A stretch of 64,000 bases of DNA from Flavobacterium sandaracinum (GTDB lineage Bacteria; Bacteroidota; Bacteroidia; Flavobacteriales; Flavobacteriaceae). The stretch lies in contig NZ_SMFN01000013.1 in assembly GCF_004349135.1 (NCBI RefSeq), positions 43,124 to 107,123 on the forward strand. Direction: 5' to 3'. Numbering within the stretch: position 1 is the stretch's first letter; each line of letters starts with the position of its first letter. A program made the translations under genes and the position numbers. Below, piece after piece: positions 33,700 through 42,109 of the stretch. The notes beneath the pieces are model-generated. The model had not been told where the DNA came from and did not search any database. It saw nothing but the letters and a program-made list of their open reading frames with translations.

Positions 33700-36438
33700 T
33701 TCTTTTCTTAAACTGATAAGACTTTCAAGCATTACATATTCCTCACCACTTTTTTCAGTCGCAGCTATGCCTAACTTTGACTTTCTCTTATCTGATGGCT
33801 TCTTAATTTTTTTGCGTGCTTTAGGAACAGCTTTATTTAATTTTTTACAGCTCTCTTTTCCAAGTTCAATATCCAAATTATAGAAAGCTTTTAATATATC
33901 TTCATGATCCTCTTTTTCTGTAAATCTTTGCATGACATGTTCTACCATTGGTTGCAAAGCCTTAGCATATTCCTTTTTTGTTGAATCACTCCCGTACGCA
34001 AGCTGGTACATTAAAACTCTAAATTCATGCAGATTTGCTTCATAATGCTTTTCAATATTACTTACAACTTTATTTAAGTCAAGTGCATCAACAAAATCCC
34101 TGCTAAAGCTATTTGTTCCATATTCCCCAAGCATTGAAATACTCGACAAACTTCCCCAATACCTTGGAGTAGCTTCTTCAAAATCTTTTTTTACTCTATT
34201 AAAATCAATAGAATTAACTATCTGATTAACTTCTTTTTCAAAAAAAATCAATTCCGTCAACCCTGAGATAAACAGTTGAGGAAATCGAATTTCCTGTAAA
34301 CTACATGCTTTAATCTGTAAGCTGATTTTGTCAACAAGATATTTGAATTCACTTCTTTTGATGTTTCCTATGTAATTACGATAAAAAGAAATCAAGTCGT
34401 ATATCAAATCAATTTTTCCCTTTTCATTTCTTTCAATTATTCTTTGAAAATCCATAAAACTTAATTTGCTTTGAAAATTTACTACCCATTCCAAATGCCC
34501 TATAGAAATAGTATTAAATAACCACGGTAGGTAATGAAATGCTTCGACATCTGAATTTTTAATAAGGTCAGCAAACTTATCAGAATCTATTTTATCCATA
34601 ATCGGTTTAATAACTTCTTTGCAATGGTATTGCAATGTAGCTCCCATTTCGTTAAAATAGTATAGCGTACTTTCATCCCCATTATCAATCAAATCGGCTA
34701 TTTTATCCGCCTTGTCTTTAAAAACCTCATTGGCAATTTTGCTGTGTCCTGGTAATGTTGTAGTATGAAGGTGTCTTGCCAAAATTGACAATATTGGCAA
34801 ACCATGCTTAATAGTTTCATTCGTTAAGCTCTTCCATTGATCTATGGTTAATGAAGCAGACCATCTTTTAGTATAATCATTGGCTTGCCCATATTTCAAC
34901 CACGACCAAAGAATCATTATTTCCCTAGCTTTTGTAAAGTCCTTAAACACTTCATCCAACAACTCAGAGCAACCCGTTCTATTCATGAAGTAAGCATTTT
35001 CGATAAATGATTTGGAAAACTCACGATGAACCGTTTTAAACATGCCTCTGCTTTCAACTAAAATCCTTCTATGACATAAATGATTTAATTTATCTTTTAG
35101 CCATTCCTTTGTTGGCACGGATTGCTTTTTCAAGATACTATTTCGACTATATAACTCAATAATTTCATCAATACTGGAGCCCTCTTCAACTTTTGCAATC
35201 TGTTTGATAGAAATATAAAGTACAACTAAATCAAACCTATCTTCAGCTTGAAGTTCGGTAAACATTTTACTTATCCTTAGTAGTCCTCCACCTAACATAA
35301 AAATAAACTGCCATACCGTATCTGTACTCTTAGCATAACTTTCAGCAACCCTGTTTAGATGCTGGTCCAAAACTCCATAACCAATTCTATCCCCATTGTG
35401 ATAATTGATTTCATTTTGAGCTAAGTAACTAATAATTTCTGTTTCACTTTCTAAAATAGCTGCAATTACCTCTTCGCGAAGTATAGGCCAACTAATATGC
35501 TCAACACAATTAGGAAAGTGTTGTTCTAAGTTACCTTCACTACTGAAAGAGTTTCTTGTGTTTACAAGAATTATTTTTTGTTCTTTTTTAGCAAATTGTA
35601 AAATGCTTTCAATTTGTTCTGTTTTAAGTTTGGTATTTGCATCATCAATAATTAAAACTAGTGTCTTTTGTGCAAGTGTTAGAAATTGAGATATTTCTTT
35701 AGCAATTTCGACACTTGATTTATCAGAAACAACATATTTAAATACTATAGCGTCTTTAATGTGCCCAGCAATACCTTTTGCAAGAGTTGTTTTACCACTA
35801 CCGGAACCGCCTGCAAGTATAAGTTTATTCTCTTTTTCAATAGTCATTAAACAATGGTCAGATAAATATCCTTTGGCAAGCTGTAGACAAACAGATCCTT
35901 TGGGAGAAGAAAAGGAAAACACATCAGTAATATTTCCTTTTACCGAATAATCTATTATTTCAAATGCACCAAACGGGAATGCAATTCCTTTTGTTTTGTA
36001 CTCCTGTGCAATACTCCAAAGATTCTCCCAGACTTTTTTAATAGCTTTTTGTTCTTCGATAGTTATTTTTTTTGCATGTATATTAGCATGGTCATTCGGA
36101 CACACTAAAGCCAAATTATCTTCATCATTATTTCTACTCACATGATATTCATCTATATGATGTATGTGAAAAGGCCTTGTAGAAATACCATCTGAACAGT
36201 AGCAACAAACCTCACCACTTTTTGATAAAACAGCATCCAGTACTTCATCAGATATAGGATCCCTTTTTGTTTTACTATAAATCAATTCAACTTCATCATT
36301 TGTAAATCCAGCCTTTAAAAGAGCATGTTTGCTCATGGGCTTAAGACTACTAATATTCAATGATTTTGAGTCAATCTTTTGAATCAAATCTGTGTCAAAA
36401 CCTAACTCTAATAATCTCTTTTCTGAATCCTTTCTCAT
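33679..36438 (-). CDS. HNH nuclease-P-loop (STAND-like) ATPase, candidate defence protein
   Basis: 919 residues, family name not known to me. Residues 1-60 are small helical hairpins. Residues 75-125 form an HNH nuclease: CxxC at 78/81, HIHHID at 91-96, Asn 108, then CPNDHANIH at 113-121. A P-loop NTPase follows: Walker A GGSGSGKTT at 210-218 and Walker B LVLIIDDAN at 260-268. The remaining 500 residues are mostly helical with no clear repeats, ending in a Lys-rich stretch at about 875-895. Nuclease-NTPase-helical sensor order is that of Avs/STAND defence proteins. It stands alone inside a cargo slot beside two known defence systems. Confidence 0.72.
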   Translation of the reverse strand: MRKDSEKRLLELGFDTDLIQKIDSKSLNISSLKPMSKHALLKAGFTNDEVELIYSKTKRDPISDEVLDAVLSKSGEVCCYCSDGISTRPFHIHHIDEYHVSRNNDEDNLALVCPNDHANIHAKKITIEEQKAIKKVWENLWSIAQEYKTKGIAFPFGAFEIIDYSVKGNITDVFSFSSPKGSVCLQLAKGYLSDHCLMTIEKENKLILAGGSGSGKTTLAKGIAGHIKDAIVFKYVVSDKSSVEIAKEISQFLTLAQKTLVLIIDDANTKLKTEQIESILQFAKKEQKIILVNTRNSFSSEGNLEQHFPNCVEHISWPILREEVIAAILESETEIISYLAQNEINYHNGDRIGYGVLDQHLNRVAESYAKSTDTVWQFIFMLGGGLLRISKMFTELQAEDRFDLVVLYISIKQIAKVEEGSSIDEIIELYSRNSILKKQSVPTKEWLKDKLNHLCHRRILVESRGMFKTVHREFSKSFIENAYFMNRTGCSELLDEVFKDFTKAREIMILWSWLKYGQANDYTKRWSASLTIDQWKSLTNETIKHGLPILSILARHLHTTTLPGHSKIANEVFKDKADKIADLIDNGDESTLYYFNEMGATLQYHCKEVIKPIMDKIDSDKFADLIKNSDVEAFHYLPWLFNTISIGHLEWVVNFQSKLSFMDFQRIIERNEKGKIDLIYDLISFYRNYIGNIKRSEFKYLVDKISLQIKACSLQEIRFPQLFISGLTELIFFEKEVNQIVNSIDFNRVKKDFEEATPRYWGSLSSISMLGEYGTNSFSRDFVDALDLNKVVSNIEKHYEANLHEFRVLMYQLAYGSDSTKKEYAKALQPMVEHVMQRFTEKEDHEDILKAFYNLDIELGKESCKKLNKAVPKARKKIKKPSDKRKSKLGIAATEKSGEEYVMLESLISLRKEESKQED

Positions 36439-36492
36439 AATGTATGTATCATGTATTTGTAAAGATAAAAATCATTTCTAAGCGACTAATCA

Positions 36493-36640
36493 TTTTTATG
36501 TTAGTAATATAATCAACATTCAAAATTTATATTATTTTTGCATGAAACAACTCCCATGAGTTATGTTATCTCAATAAGGATACTTTGTTTTATTTTGTGA
36601 TATTTCGGCCAGATTTGTACCATTTTTGTACCATATAATC
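36493..36640 (+). repeat. Island end repeat, copy 2
   Basis: Closely similar (roughly 85% by eye) to 18451-18600, from the 11-bp TTTTTATGTTA (36493-36503) through aacaactcccatgagttatg and aaggatactttgtttt to the TTGTACCA pair. Here the repeat is separated from its HTH gene by the HNH-ATPase gene. Confidence 0.8.
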
Positions 36641-36688
36641 TGGAAACGCCAGTAAACACTGGCTGCTATTTTCTGTATTGGGAAGTAA
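36615..36688 (+). other. Att-like unit 2: arm and core (right end of island)
   Basis: TTGTACCA-N3-TTGTACCA at 36615-36633, then the core beginning ATTTTCTGTATTGG at 36667-36688. No right arm follows; the sequence changes to chromosomal-looking DNA before the dehydrogenase gene at 36948. Fits an attR-type end. Confidence 0.6.
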
Positions 36689-36947
36689 TTTAGCATTGAG
36701 TCAGCAGTTGCTGTGTACCTTAATTAGGCTGCCATTTTCCGCTTTACACTACAAGTCCGCAGTCATTGCCCTAAAAACAGAAACCCAAAAAAAGCTTCCG
36801 CTGGTCGCTTTATGGGTTTTGTTTTTTAATGGGCGCTTCCCTTACGGGCTTTTCGTTGCTATCAGAGGCAGAAAATTCATTTCAAGAAAAAATAAATTGC
36901 TATACGCACTAAAATGCGGAACCAATTAAAAATAGTATCTTTAAAAT
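36689..36947. other. Non-coding border between island and chromosome
   Basis: GC-richer than the island, with inverted stretches such as cccataaag...ctttatggg. An 83-codon ORF at 36678-36929 has an unnatural composition and no family, so it is not called. A -7-like element (TATCTTTA) precedes the dehydrogenase gene by about 10 bp. Confidence 0.4.
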
Positions 36948-38096
36948 ATGAAAAAGCATCACACTATCATTATAGCGGGAGCCGGCGGAATAGCCGAAGC
37001 TGTTGCTTTATTACTCATGGAATGGAGTGACGTGACTCCTACCTTATACATTGGTGACAGAAACCACAACAAAGCAAAAAAAGTAACGCAGTGGATTCAA
37101 GAAGGAACAACGAAAAAGAAATCCGTTCATGACTTTCATCTTAATGAAATAGAACTTACGAGTGAAATGGAGACCATTTTGCGTCGAGGTAATATCATTC
37201 TCGACTGCCTTCCTGGTAGTCAAGCACCACGTATGGCGCAATTTGCTAAAGATTTTGATATGCATTACGCCAATCTCACAGAATATGTTACCGAAACTTC
37301 CCAAATAGTAGCTTTGGCAAAAAATGCCAAAACAGGTTTTGTTCTTCAAACGGGACTCGCTCCAGGGTACATCGATGTACTGGCAAATGGACTTTTTCAG
37401 CAGTTTTGCAATGACTTTGAAGTTGATAAAGTAGATAAATTAGAATTTAAAGTTGGCGCCTTGACCAATCACGCCGTTGCTCCACATTACTACGGATTTA
37501 CTTGGAGTCCAATAGGTGTGGCTACGGAATATTTGAAAGATACCCTAGTGCTCCGGGATTTCATAAAAACAACACTCCCTCCATTATCGGAAAGAGCTTC
37601 TATTATTATTGAAGGTATAACCTATGAAGAAGATCTTACCTCTGGCGGAGCAGCAGATTTACCAGAAGCGCTCTCTGGGAAAGTGCGTTCACTAGATTAC
37701 AAAACCTTACGCCATCCCGGTCACTATGCATGGATTCAAGAGCAACTTTCTATTTTGGAAAATACTGAAGAAGCGATAAAATTATTACAGCAAGCAATGG
37801 AGGCGGCAATTCCTCATGTCGAGGACGATCAAATTATCTTATATGCTGCGGTTGAAGGTAAAGATGCTGCTGGTATTTTGCGAAGACGTGAAATTGCAAA
37901 GCGCATTACACCCCAAATAGTAGGAAAGCACAAATTGAGAGCTATACAAACAACCACAGCGGCGCCATTAGCCCAAGCAGCACAACTATTGCTAGAATCA
38001 TCGCTACGTGGTGTTGTTCTTCAAAGCCATATTGATCCCGAATCCTTTTTAAATGGAAATTATATCATCCAGGTCTATGGAAAAACAACTACTTAA
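36948..38096 (+). CDS. Saccharopine dehydrogenase-like oxidoreductase
   Basis: 382 residues. N-terminal Rossmann motif IIIAGAGGIAEAVALLL, NILDCLPGSQAPRMAQFA for the second half of the nucleotide fold, then the substrate domain with LQTGLAPGYIDVLANGL and KVGALTNHAVAPHYYGFTWS, typical of saccharopine dehydrogenase/carboxynorspermidine synthase-like proteins. Probable NAD(P)-linked lysine or polyamine metabolism in the cytoplasm; the precise substrate is unknown. First intact gene to the right of the island. Confidence 0.88.
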   Translation: MKKHHTIIIAGAGGIAEAVALLLMEWSDVTPTLYIGDRNHNKAKKVTQWIQEGTTKKKSVHDFHLNEIELTSEMETILRRGNIILDCLPGSQAPRMAQFAKDFDMHYANLTEYVTETSQIVALAKNAKTGFVLQTGLAPGYIDVLANGLFQQFCNDFEVDKVDKLEFKVGALTNHAVAPHYYGFTWSPIGVATEYLKDTLVLRDFIKTTLPPLSERASIIIEGITYEEDLTSGGAADLPEALSGKVRSLDYKTLRHPGHYAWIQEQLSILENTEEAIKLLQQAMEAAIPHVEDDQIILYAAVEGKDAAGILRRREIAKRITPQIVGKHKLRAIQTTTAAPLAQAAQLLLESSLRGVVLQSHIDPESFLNGNYIIQVYGKTTT

Positions 38097-38176
38097 TCCA
38101 AATTAATCATTTATTTTATAATTTCGATAAGTAGTTTTCTGTTAAAATACACTACTAAAAAAAGCAAATTGTTTTG

Positions 38177-38184
38177 TACTTTTG
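38177..38184 (+). promoter_or_regulatory. Promoter -7 element TACTTTTG
   Basis: Exact TAnnTTTG, 45 bp before the GYF_2 gene ATG. The -33 element is not distinct. Position is consistent with a leader of about 37 nt. Confidence 0.5.
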
Positions 38185-38228
38185 AAACTTAAAAAATCAA
38201 TCGAGAAGCAATAAATAAGAAGCACGCA

Positions 38229-38942
38229 ATGAATTCCTATTACTTACACAACGGCACGGAAAGTAGCGGTCCATTTAATTTAACCGAATTGAAAGCCAAA
38301 TCAATTTTAAAAACAACACCGGTTTGGTGTGAAGGAATGCAAGATTGGAAAACTGCAGGTGAAATAGCAGAATTACAATCTATTTTCAGAGTGATGCCTC
38401 CACCTATTAATACTACTACAGCACTTCCAAAACAAAGTACTGAAGAGGCAAATACAAAAATAATAGGGATTGACAAGTCGCTTTTTTACATGCTCTCCGG
38501 AATTTTGATTTTAGTAGTTGGAACTCTTATTTTTAATTATTTTGAAGAAGGCAGAAGTGCTGAACTTAAACAAAAAAACAGCATTACGGAAAGGAATAAT
38601 CTACAATTTCAATTACAGGAAAAAGAAATTGAAGAACAAAAGAATCGCATAATTGAACAAGAAAAACAGGAATTTGAAAGAGTTTTAAAAGAGAGAAAAC
38701 AAACCCTAAACAATAGGCTTTTTGAAATTAAGGAAAAACTTGCTATTGATTTCAGTGCTTTAGATCAAGCTAAAGATAAGCTGGCTAAAGCTACAGATTT
38801 TCAATTTTTAAGAACAAACAGTGAGAGAAATGAGGACATCAGTTTGATCGAAAATGAAATTGAAAATTTAAATGTAGAGATTGAAAATTTAAAGAAAGAA
38901 ATGGATCAGCTCTACTTAGAATTAGAAAAAATAAAATCCTAA
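38229..38942 (+). CDS. GYF_2 (DUF4339) domain membrane protein with coiled coil
   Basis: 237 residues. An N-terminal GYF_2 domain (YYLHNGTESSGPFNLTELKA and TPVWCEGMQDWKTAGEIAEL) is followed by one transmembrane helix at about residues 86-105 and a long charged coiled coil (about 110-235). GYF_2 domains bind Pro-rich partners. Function unknown. Monocistronic, convergent with the EamA gene. Confidence 0.85.
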   Translation: MNSYYLHNGTESSGPFNLTELKAKSILKTTPVWCEGMQDWKTAGEIAELQSIFRVMPPPINTTTALPKQSTEEANTKIIGIDKSLFYMLSGILILVVGTLIFNYFEEGRSAELKQKNSITERNNLQFQLQEKEIEEQKNRIIEQEKQEFERVLKERKQTLNNRLFEIKEKLAIDFSALDQAKDKLAKATDFQFLRTNSERNEDISLIENEIENLNVEIENLKKEMDQLYLELEKIKS

Positions 38943-39021
38943 ACAAACGAATCTAAATGGCAATCTTAACTAGCAGCATTCTATGTCATTTAAATAAGTA
39001 GCTACAAAATAGTATCTTTTT

Positions 39022-39876
39022 CTATTTTGTTTGTGAAAGCACAATTAAAACAATCGCTACCAACGCCATAAAAAGACCAGCGTAATTTATTTTCGTAAGT
39101 TTTTCTTTGAAAACTAAAATACCAACAAGACTCCCTATTATAATTACTCCCATATTCATTCCTGCAAAAACTGTTGACGGATTTTTAGCAAATGCTTGAT
39201 GTGCCTTAAGATAAAAGAGAATATTACCAAAGTTAAAAATACCCACTAGCCCACCAAAAACTATGTTTTTCGGCTGTAATCGAACTTTATTTGCAAGCAA
39301 TTCGTAACCTACTACTGCAAGCATGATTAGCAATGCAATACTAAAAACTATAAATAGAGAAGTGGTATAAGGTAGTGTTGTAAATAGAGCGATTTGTTTA
39401 AAAAGGATGTCTATAACCCCAAAACCCAGCAGAACTACAGTAGGATAAATCCATTTGTTCTTGGTATTTTGTGAGGGTTTAGACAGAATTAGTACCAGAG
39501 CTGGGAACCCAACTACAAGAGCCGTAACTTTAAATACATTGAAATCCTCCTTAAATATTAACCAAGCAGCTAAAATCGGAATGAATAATGAAAGTCGCTG
39601 AGCAGCATCGGTTTTTACAATTCCCATGTACTTAATGGAAATTGCCAGAAATAGAAATACTGAAGGTAATAAAATACCAAGCGCTATATAAATATGCCAT
39701 GGTGACGAAGTGTTCACCTCATTCAAATTTGGACTGAAAAACCAATAACATAAAACAAGAGCAAACAGATAATTAGCAGCAACAATTTGTGCATTATTAA
39801 CGTTGTAATGGCGAGAAAATTTAAACAGTATTCCCACAGTGACACTGCAAATAATACTCAAAATCAGAAATAGCAT
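39022..39876 (-). CDS. EamA/DMT-family permease
   Basis: 284 residues, ten hydrophobic helices in two EamA repeats; the second contains PSTVFAGMNMGVIIIGSLVG and FKEKLTKINYAGLFMALVAI, the usual final-helix pattern. Inner-membrane metabolite exporter, substrate unknown. It ends next to a weak CAAAATAG/CTATTTTG hairpin shared with the convergent GYF_2 gene. Confidence 0.9.
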   Translation of the reverse strand: MLFLILSIICSVTVGILFKFSRHYNVNNAQIVAANYLFALVLCYWFFSPNLNEVNTSSPWHIYIALGILLPSVFLFLAISIKYMGIVKTDAAQRLSLFIPILAAWLIFKEDFNVFKVTALVVGFPALVLILSKPSQNTKNKWIYPTVVLLGFGVIDILFKQIALFTTLPYTTSLFIVFSIALLIMLAVVGYELLANKVRLQPKNIVFGGLVGIFNFGNILFYLKAHQAFAKNPSTVFAGMNMGVIIIGSLVGILVFKEKLTKINYAGLFMALVAIVLIVLSQTK

Positions 39877-40122
39877 AGTACAATTTTAGAGTGCAAAACT
39901 ACCATTTATTGTCTCTCCAATTGCTCTTTTTGAAAATTAAAAAAACATAAAAAACAGATTTAAAGACGAAACTAAAAAATCCTCTAATTAGAAATCCTTG
40001 TCTTTAAGGTATTTCAAAAGACTTATTTCAATACTATTTATTACTAAACAGGAGTTTTAGCAAGCTGAAATTATGGCACAAACATTTACACTAACACTAC
40101 CCAGATATTATTTGATTTCAGC

Positions 40123-40130
40123 TACTTTTG
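40123..40130 (+). promoter_or_regulatory. Promoter -7 element TACTTTTG, start nearly leaderless
   Basis: Exact TAnnTTTG only 4 bp before the ATG of the hydrolase gene, so the transcript would begin at or near the start codon. No later in-frame ATG fits the conserved N-terminus (MDSFTQIALGIAIAEV). Suggests a leaderless mRNA, or that another promoter upstream is used. Confidence 0.35.
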
Positions 40131-40134
40131 TGTC

Positions 40135-41130
40135 ATGGATTCTTTTACTCAAATCGCTTTAGGAATTGCAATAGCTGAAGTATGCGCTGGCAAAAAATTA
40201 AAGAATAAGACTTTTTTGTATGGTGCTATTCTTGGTACCATTCCCGATTTAGATGTTGTAGTTGGCCTTTTTTTAAATCCAATAGATGCTGTTCTCATTC
40301 ACCGCGGCATCAGCCATTCGATTTTTCTTTTTTTGATTTTATCCCCTATTTTAGGTTGGTTTATTTCAAAAATTGAAAGAGCCAAAATTAGCTTCATTCT
40401 GGCCACTACTATGGTTTTTTGGTGCCTTTTAACTCATGTATTGTTAGACATGTTTACCTCATGGGGTACACAAATTTTGTGGCCGCTGGATCATCGCTTT
40501 GCCTTTAAAACCATTTTTGTAGTTGATCCGTTATATACCATTCCGCTGCTGATTGCATTGCTTTGGGTATGGAGAACCAAAGATCCTTTGCTTCGTAAAA
40601 AGTACAATTATAAAGGATTGATTTTTAGTACTGCCTATCTTATTTTATCCTGCTTTATAAAATTGTATGCCTTGCACCAATTTGAAAAAGCATTACTAAA
40701 CCAGGGAATTCATTATTCTGAAATTATCGTAAAACCTACGCCTTTGAATCTGATTTTGTGGAATGCCAATGTAGCAACGACCAATTCTTATTTATTGTCC
40801 AACTATTCATTATTTGATACCCAACCCATTTCATTTGTAGCTTACAACAAAAATAAAATTTTAGAATCAAAGCTGACAAGAAACACCGATTTTGAAAAAC
40901 TAAAAAAAGCCAGCGAAGGTTGGTACATTATTTCTCGAAAAAAAGAAACTTTATACTTTAATGATTTACGCTTTGGACTATTGAATGATAATCCTGTAAA
41001 CCCTCAATTTGCTTTTAGTTATCAATTTATTGCCAACAATAGCGACTTGAATGCCGTTGAAGTCCCTAAAAGCAAAAGAGATGGAAAACGACTTTTACAT
41101 AAAATATTTAATCGACTCAAAGGAAATTAA
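40135..41130 (+). CDS. YdjM-type membrane-bound metal-dependent hydrolase
   Basis: 331 residues, LexA-binding inner-membrane hydrolase family (DUF457). Motifs: MDSFTQIALGIAIAEV (first metal region), GTIPDLDVVVG with the Asp pair, IHRGISHSIF with His, and LTHVLLDMFTSWGTQILWP with His/Asp, all conserved metal ligands near the membrane. Several transmembrane helices between 60 and 190, then a soluble C-terminal domain. Substrate unknown. Confidence 0.87.
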   Translation: MDSFTQIALGIAIAEVCAGKKLKNKTFLYGAILGTIPDLDVVVGLFLNPIDAVLIHRGISHSIFLFLILSPILGWFISKIERAKISFILATTMVFWCLLTHVLLDMFTSWGTQILWPLDHRFAFKTIFVVDPLYTIPLLIALLWVWRTKDPLLRKKYNYKGLIFSTAYLILSCFIKLYALHQFEKALLNQGIHYSEIIVKPTPLNLILWNANVATTNSYLLSNYSLFDTQPISFVAYNKNKILESKLTRNTDFEKLKKASEGWYIISRKKETLYFNDLRFGLLNDNPVNPQFAFSYQFIANNSDLNAVEVPKSKRDGKRLLHKIFNRLKGN

Positions 41131-41347
41131 GATGCTCCTTATTTTATACATTACACTACATTAAAGGAATGAAAACGAAAAAAGCTTTCGGCAGTTACTA
41201 TTTTTTCCTAAATCAAATCCATTTGTATTATAGGTGATAAAATTAAAATCAAACCATTCATTATTAATTAAATAAATCAAACCATTCAATGTGATTATTT
41301 AATATAAAATACAACTAAATAGTAGTCTTACTTTTCAATTTAAAACA

Positions 41348-41941
41348 TCAATCGCTCTTCAACCATCCCGTAATACTCATTCTAGTATTTTGAGTTACTA
41401 AAACTTCATGAACTAACTCATCACTTTTAAAAAAAATAGTTTTACCTTGAGTTGGAGCAATTTTTTGATTGTTATTTACTTGATGAATCAATAATTCTCC
41501 TCCATCACTTTCTTGCCAATTGCTATTCAGGTAACTAATCATAGAATATTTACGACTGGGATTGTTTTTGAATTGGTCTAAGTGCTTTAAATAAAAATCA
41601 CCCGATTCATAAAGTGAATAGTGAAATTCATAACCTGTTATTCCGGCATAACAACTTTGGTTCAAATAAAGAATAAACGCTTCTATTTGAGTAAAGAATT
41701 CGTTTTCGAAAGCATTATTGTGTTTTTTGTCAAGCCAATAAATAGAATCGCTTCGGATAGCTCCATCATACGAAACCTTCACTGAGTTCCCAACTCCAGC
41801 TTCCAGCAATAAACTTTGCTCATTCAAACTAATTAAGTTCTGCTTTAAATTATTAGCCAAAGTAGTACTCAAAAAATGTTCGGATATGCCTACTTTATTT
41901 TCGATATAAGTAGCAATCAAATCCTCAAAGCTATTTTCCAT
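41348..41941 (-). CDS. 2-oxoglutarate/Fe(II) oxygenase, prolyl 4-hydroxylase-like
   Basis: 197 residues from the ATG at 41941 (MENSFEDLIATYIENKVGIS). Jelly-roll core with Fe ligands in YLKHLDQF (His-x-Asp), SMISYLNSNWQESDGGELLI, and the distal His in SDELVHEVLV with the 2OG-binding Arg in RMSITGWLK. Likely a protein or small-molecule hydroxylase. An alternative start at 41971 adds ten residues with no conserved content. Confidence 0.87.
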   Translation of the reverse strand: MENSFEDLIATYIENKVGISEHFLSTTLANNLKQNLISLNEQSLLLEAGVGNSVKVSYDGAIRSDSIYWLDKKHNNAFENEFFTQIEAFILYLNQSCYAGITGYEFHYSLYESGDFYLKHLDQFKNNPSRKYSMISYLNSNWQESDGGELLIHQVNNNQKIAPTQGKTIFFKSDELVHEVLVTQNTRMSITGWLKSD

Positions 41942-42073
41942 GTCATTTTTATTGACTGAATATACCGCCAACGGGACAAGGTAGACTAAATAAAACCGGC
42001 ATCGTCGTTTATAGAAATAAATAAAATTATTCCCTTATAATTTTCATTTGCTTTGCGATTGCCAAAAATAAAA

Positions 42074-42101
42074 AAGGGTTTAGAAATGAATCTAAACCCT
42101 T
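42074..42101 (-). terminator. Terminator of the MoxR gene
   Basis: 11-bp perfect stem AAGGGTTTAGA/TCTAAACCCTT with a 6-nt loop, followed on the minus strand by a T-run. It lies 9 bp past the leftward AAA ATPase stop. Confidence 0.88.
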
Positions 42102-42109
42102 ACTTATTT

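Larger units (their letters stand above)
18626..36688. mobile_element. Defence-carrying integrative element, about 18 kb, degenerate
   Basis: Bounded by direct copies of the 22-bp core (18626-18647 and 36667-36688). The left end carries an xis-like HTH gene, then traG and DUF1016 remnants and no integrase. The right end carries the HTH_17 gene and end repeat. Cargo: PD-(D/E)XK protein, Gabija-like pair, Wadjet-like operon and HNH-ATPase. Without its own recombinase it could move only with help, for example from the related integrase at 55951. Boundaries are inferred from repeats, not from an empty site. Confidence 0.6.

Noticed and set aside
36678..36929. 83-codon ORF at the island's right border
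   Set aside because: Unnatural composition, no family, overlaps the att-like core; more likely non-coding.
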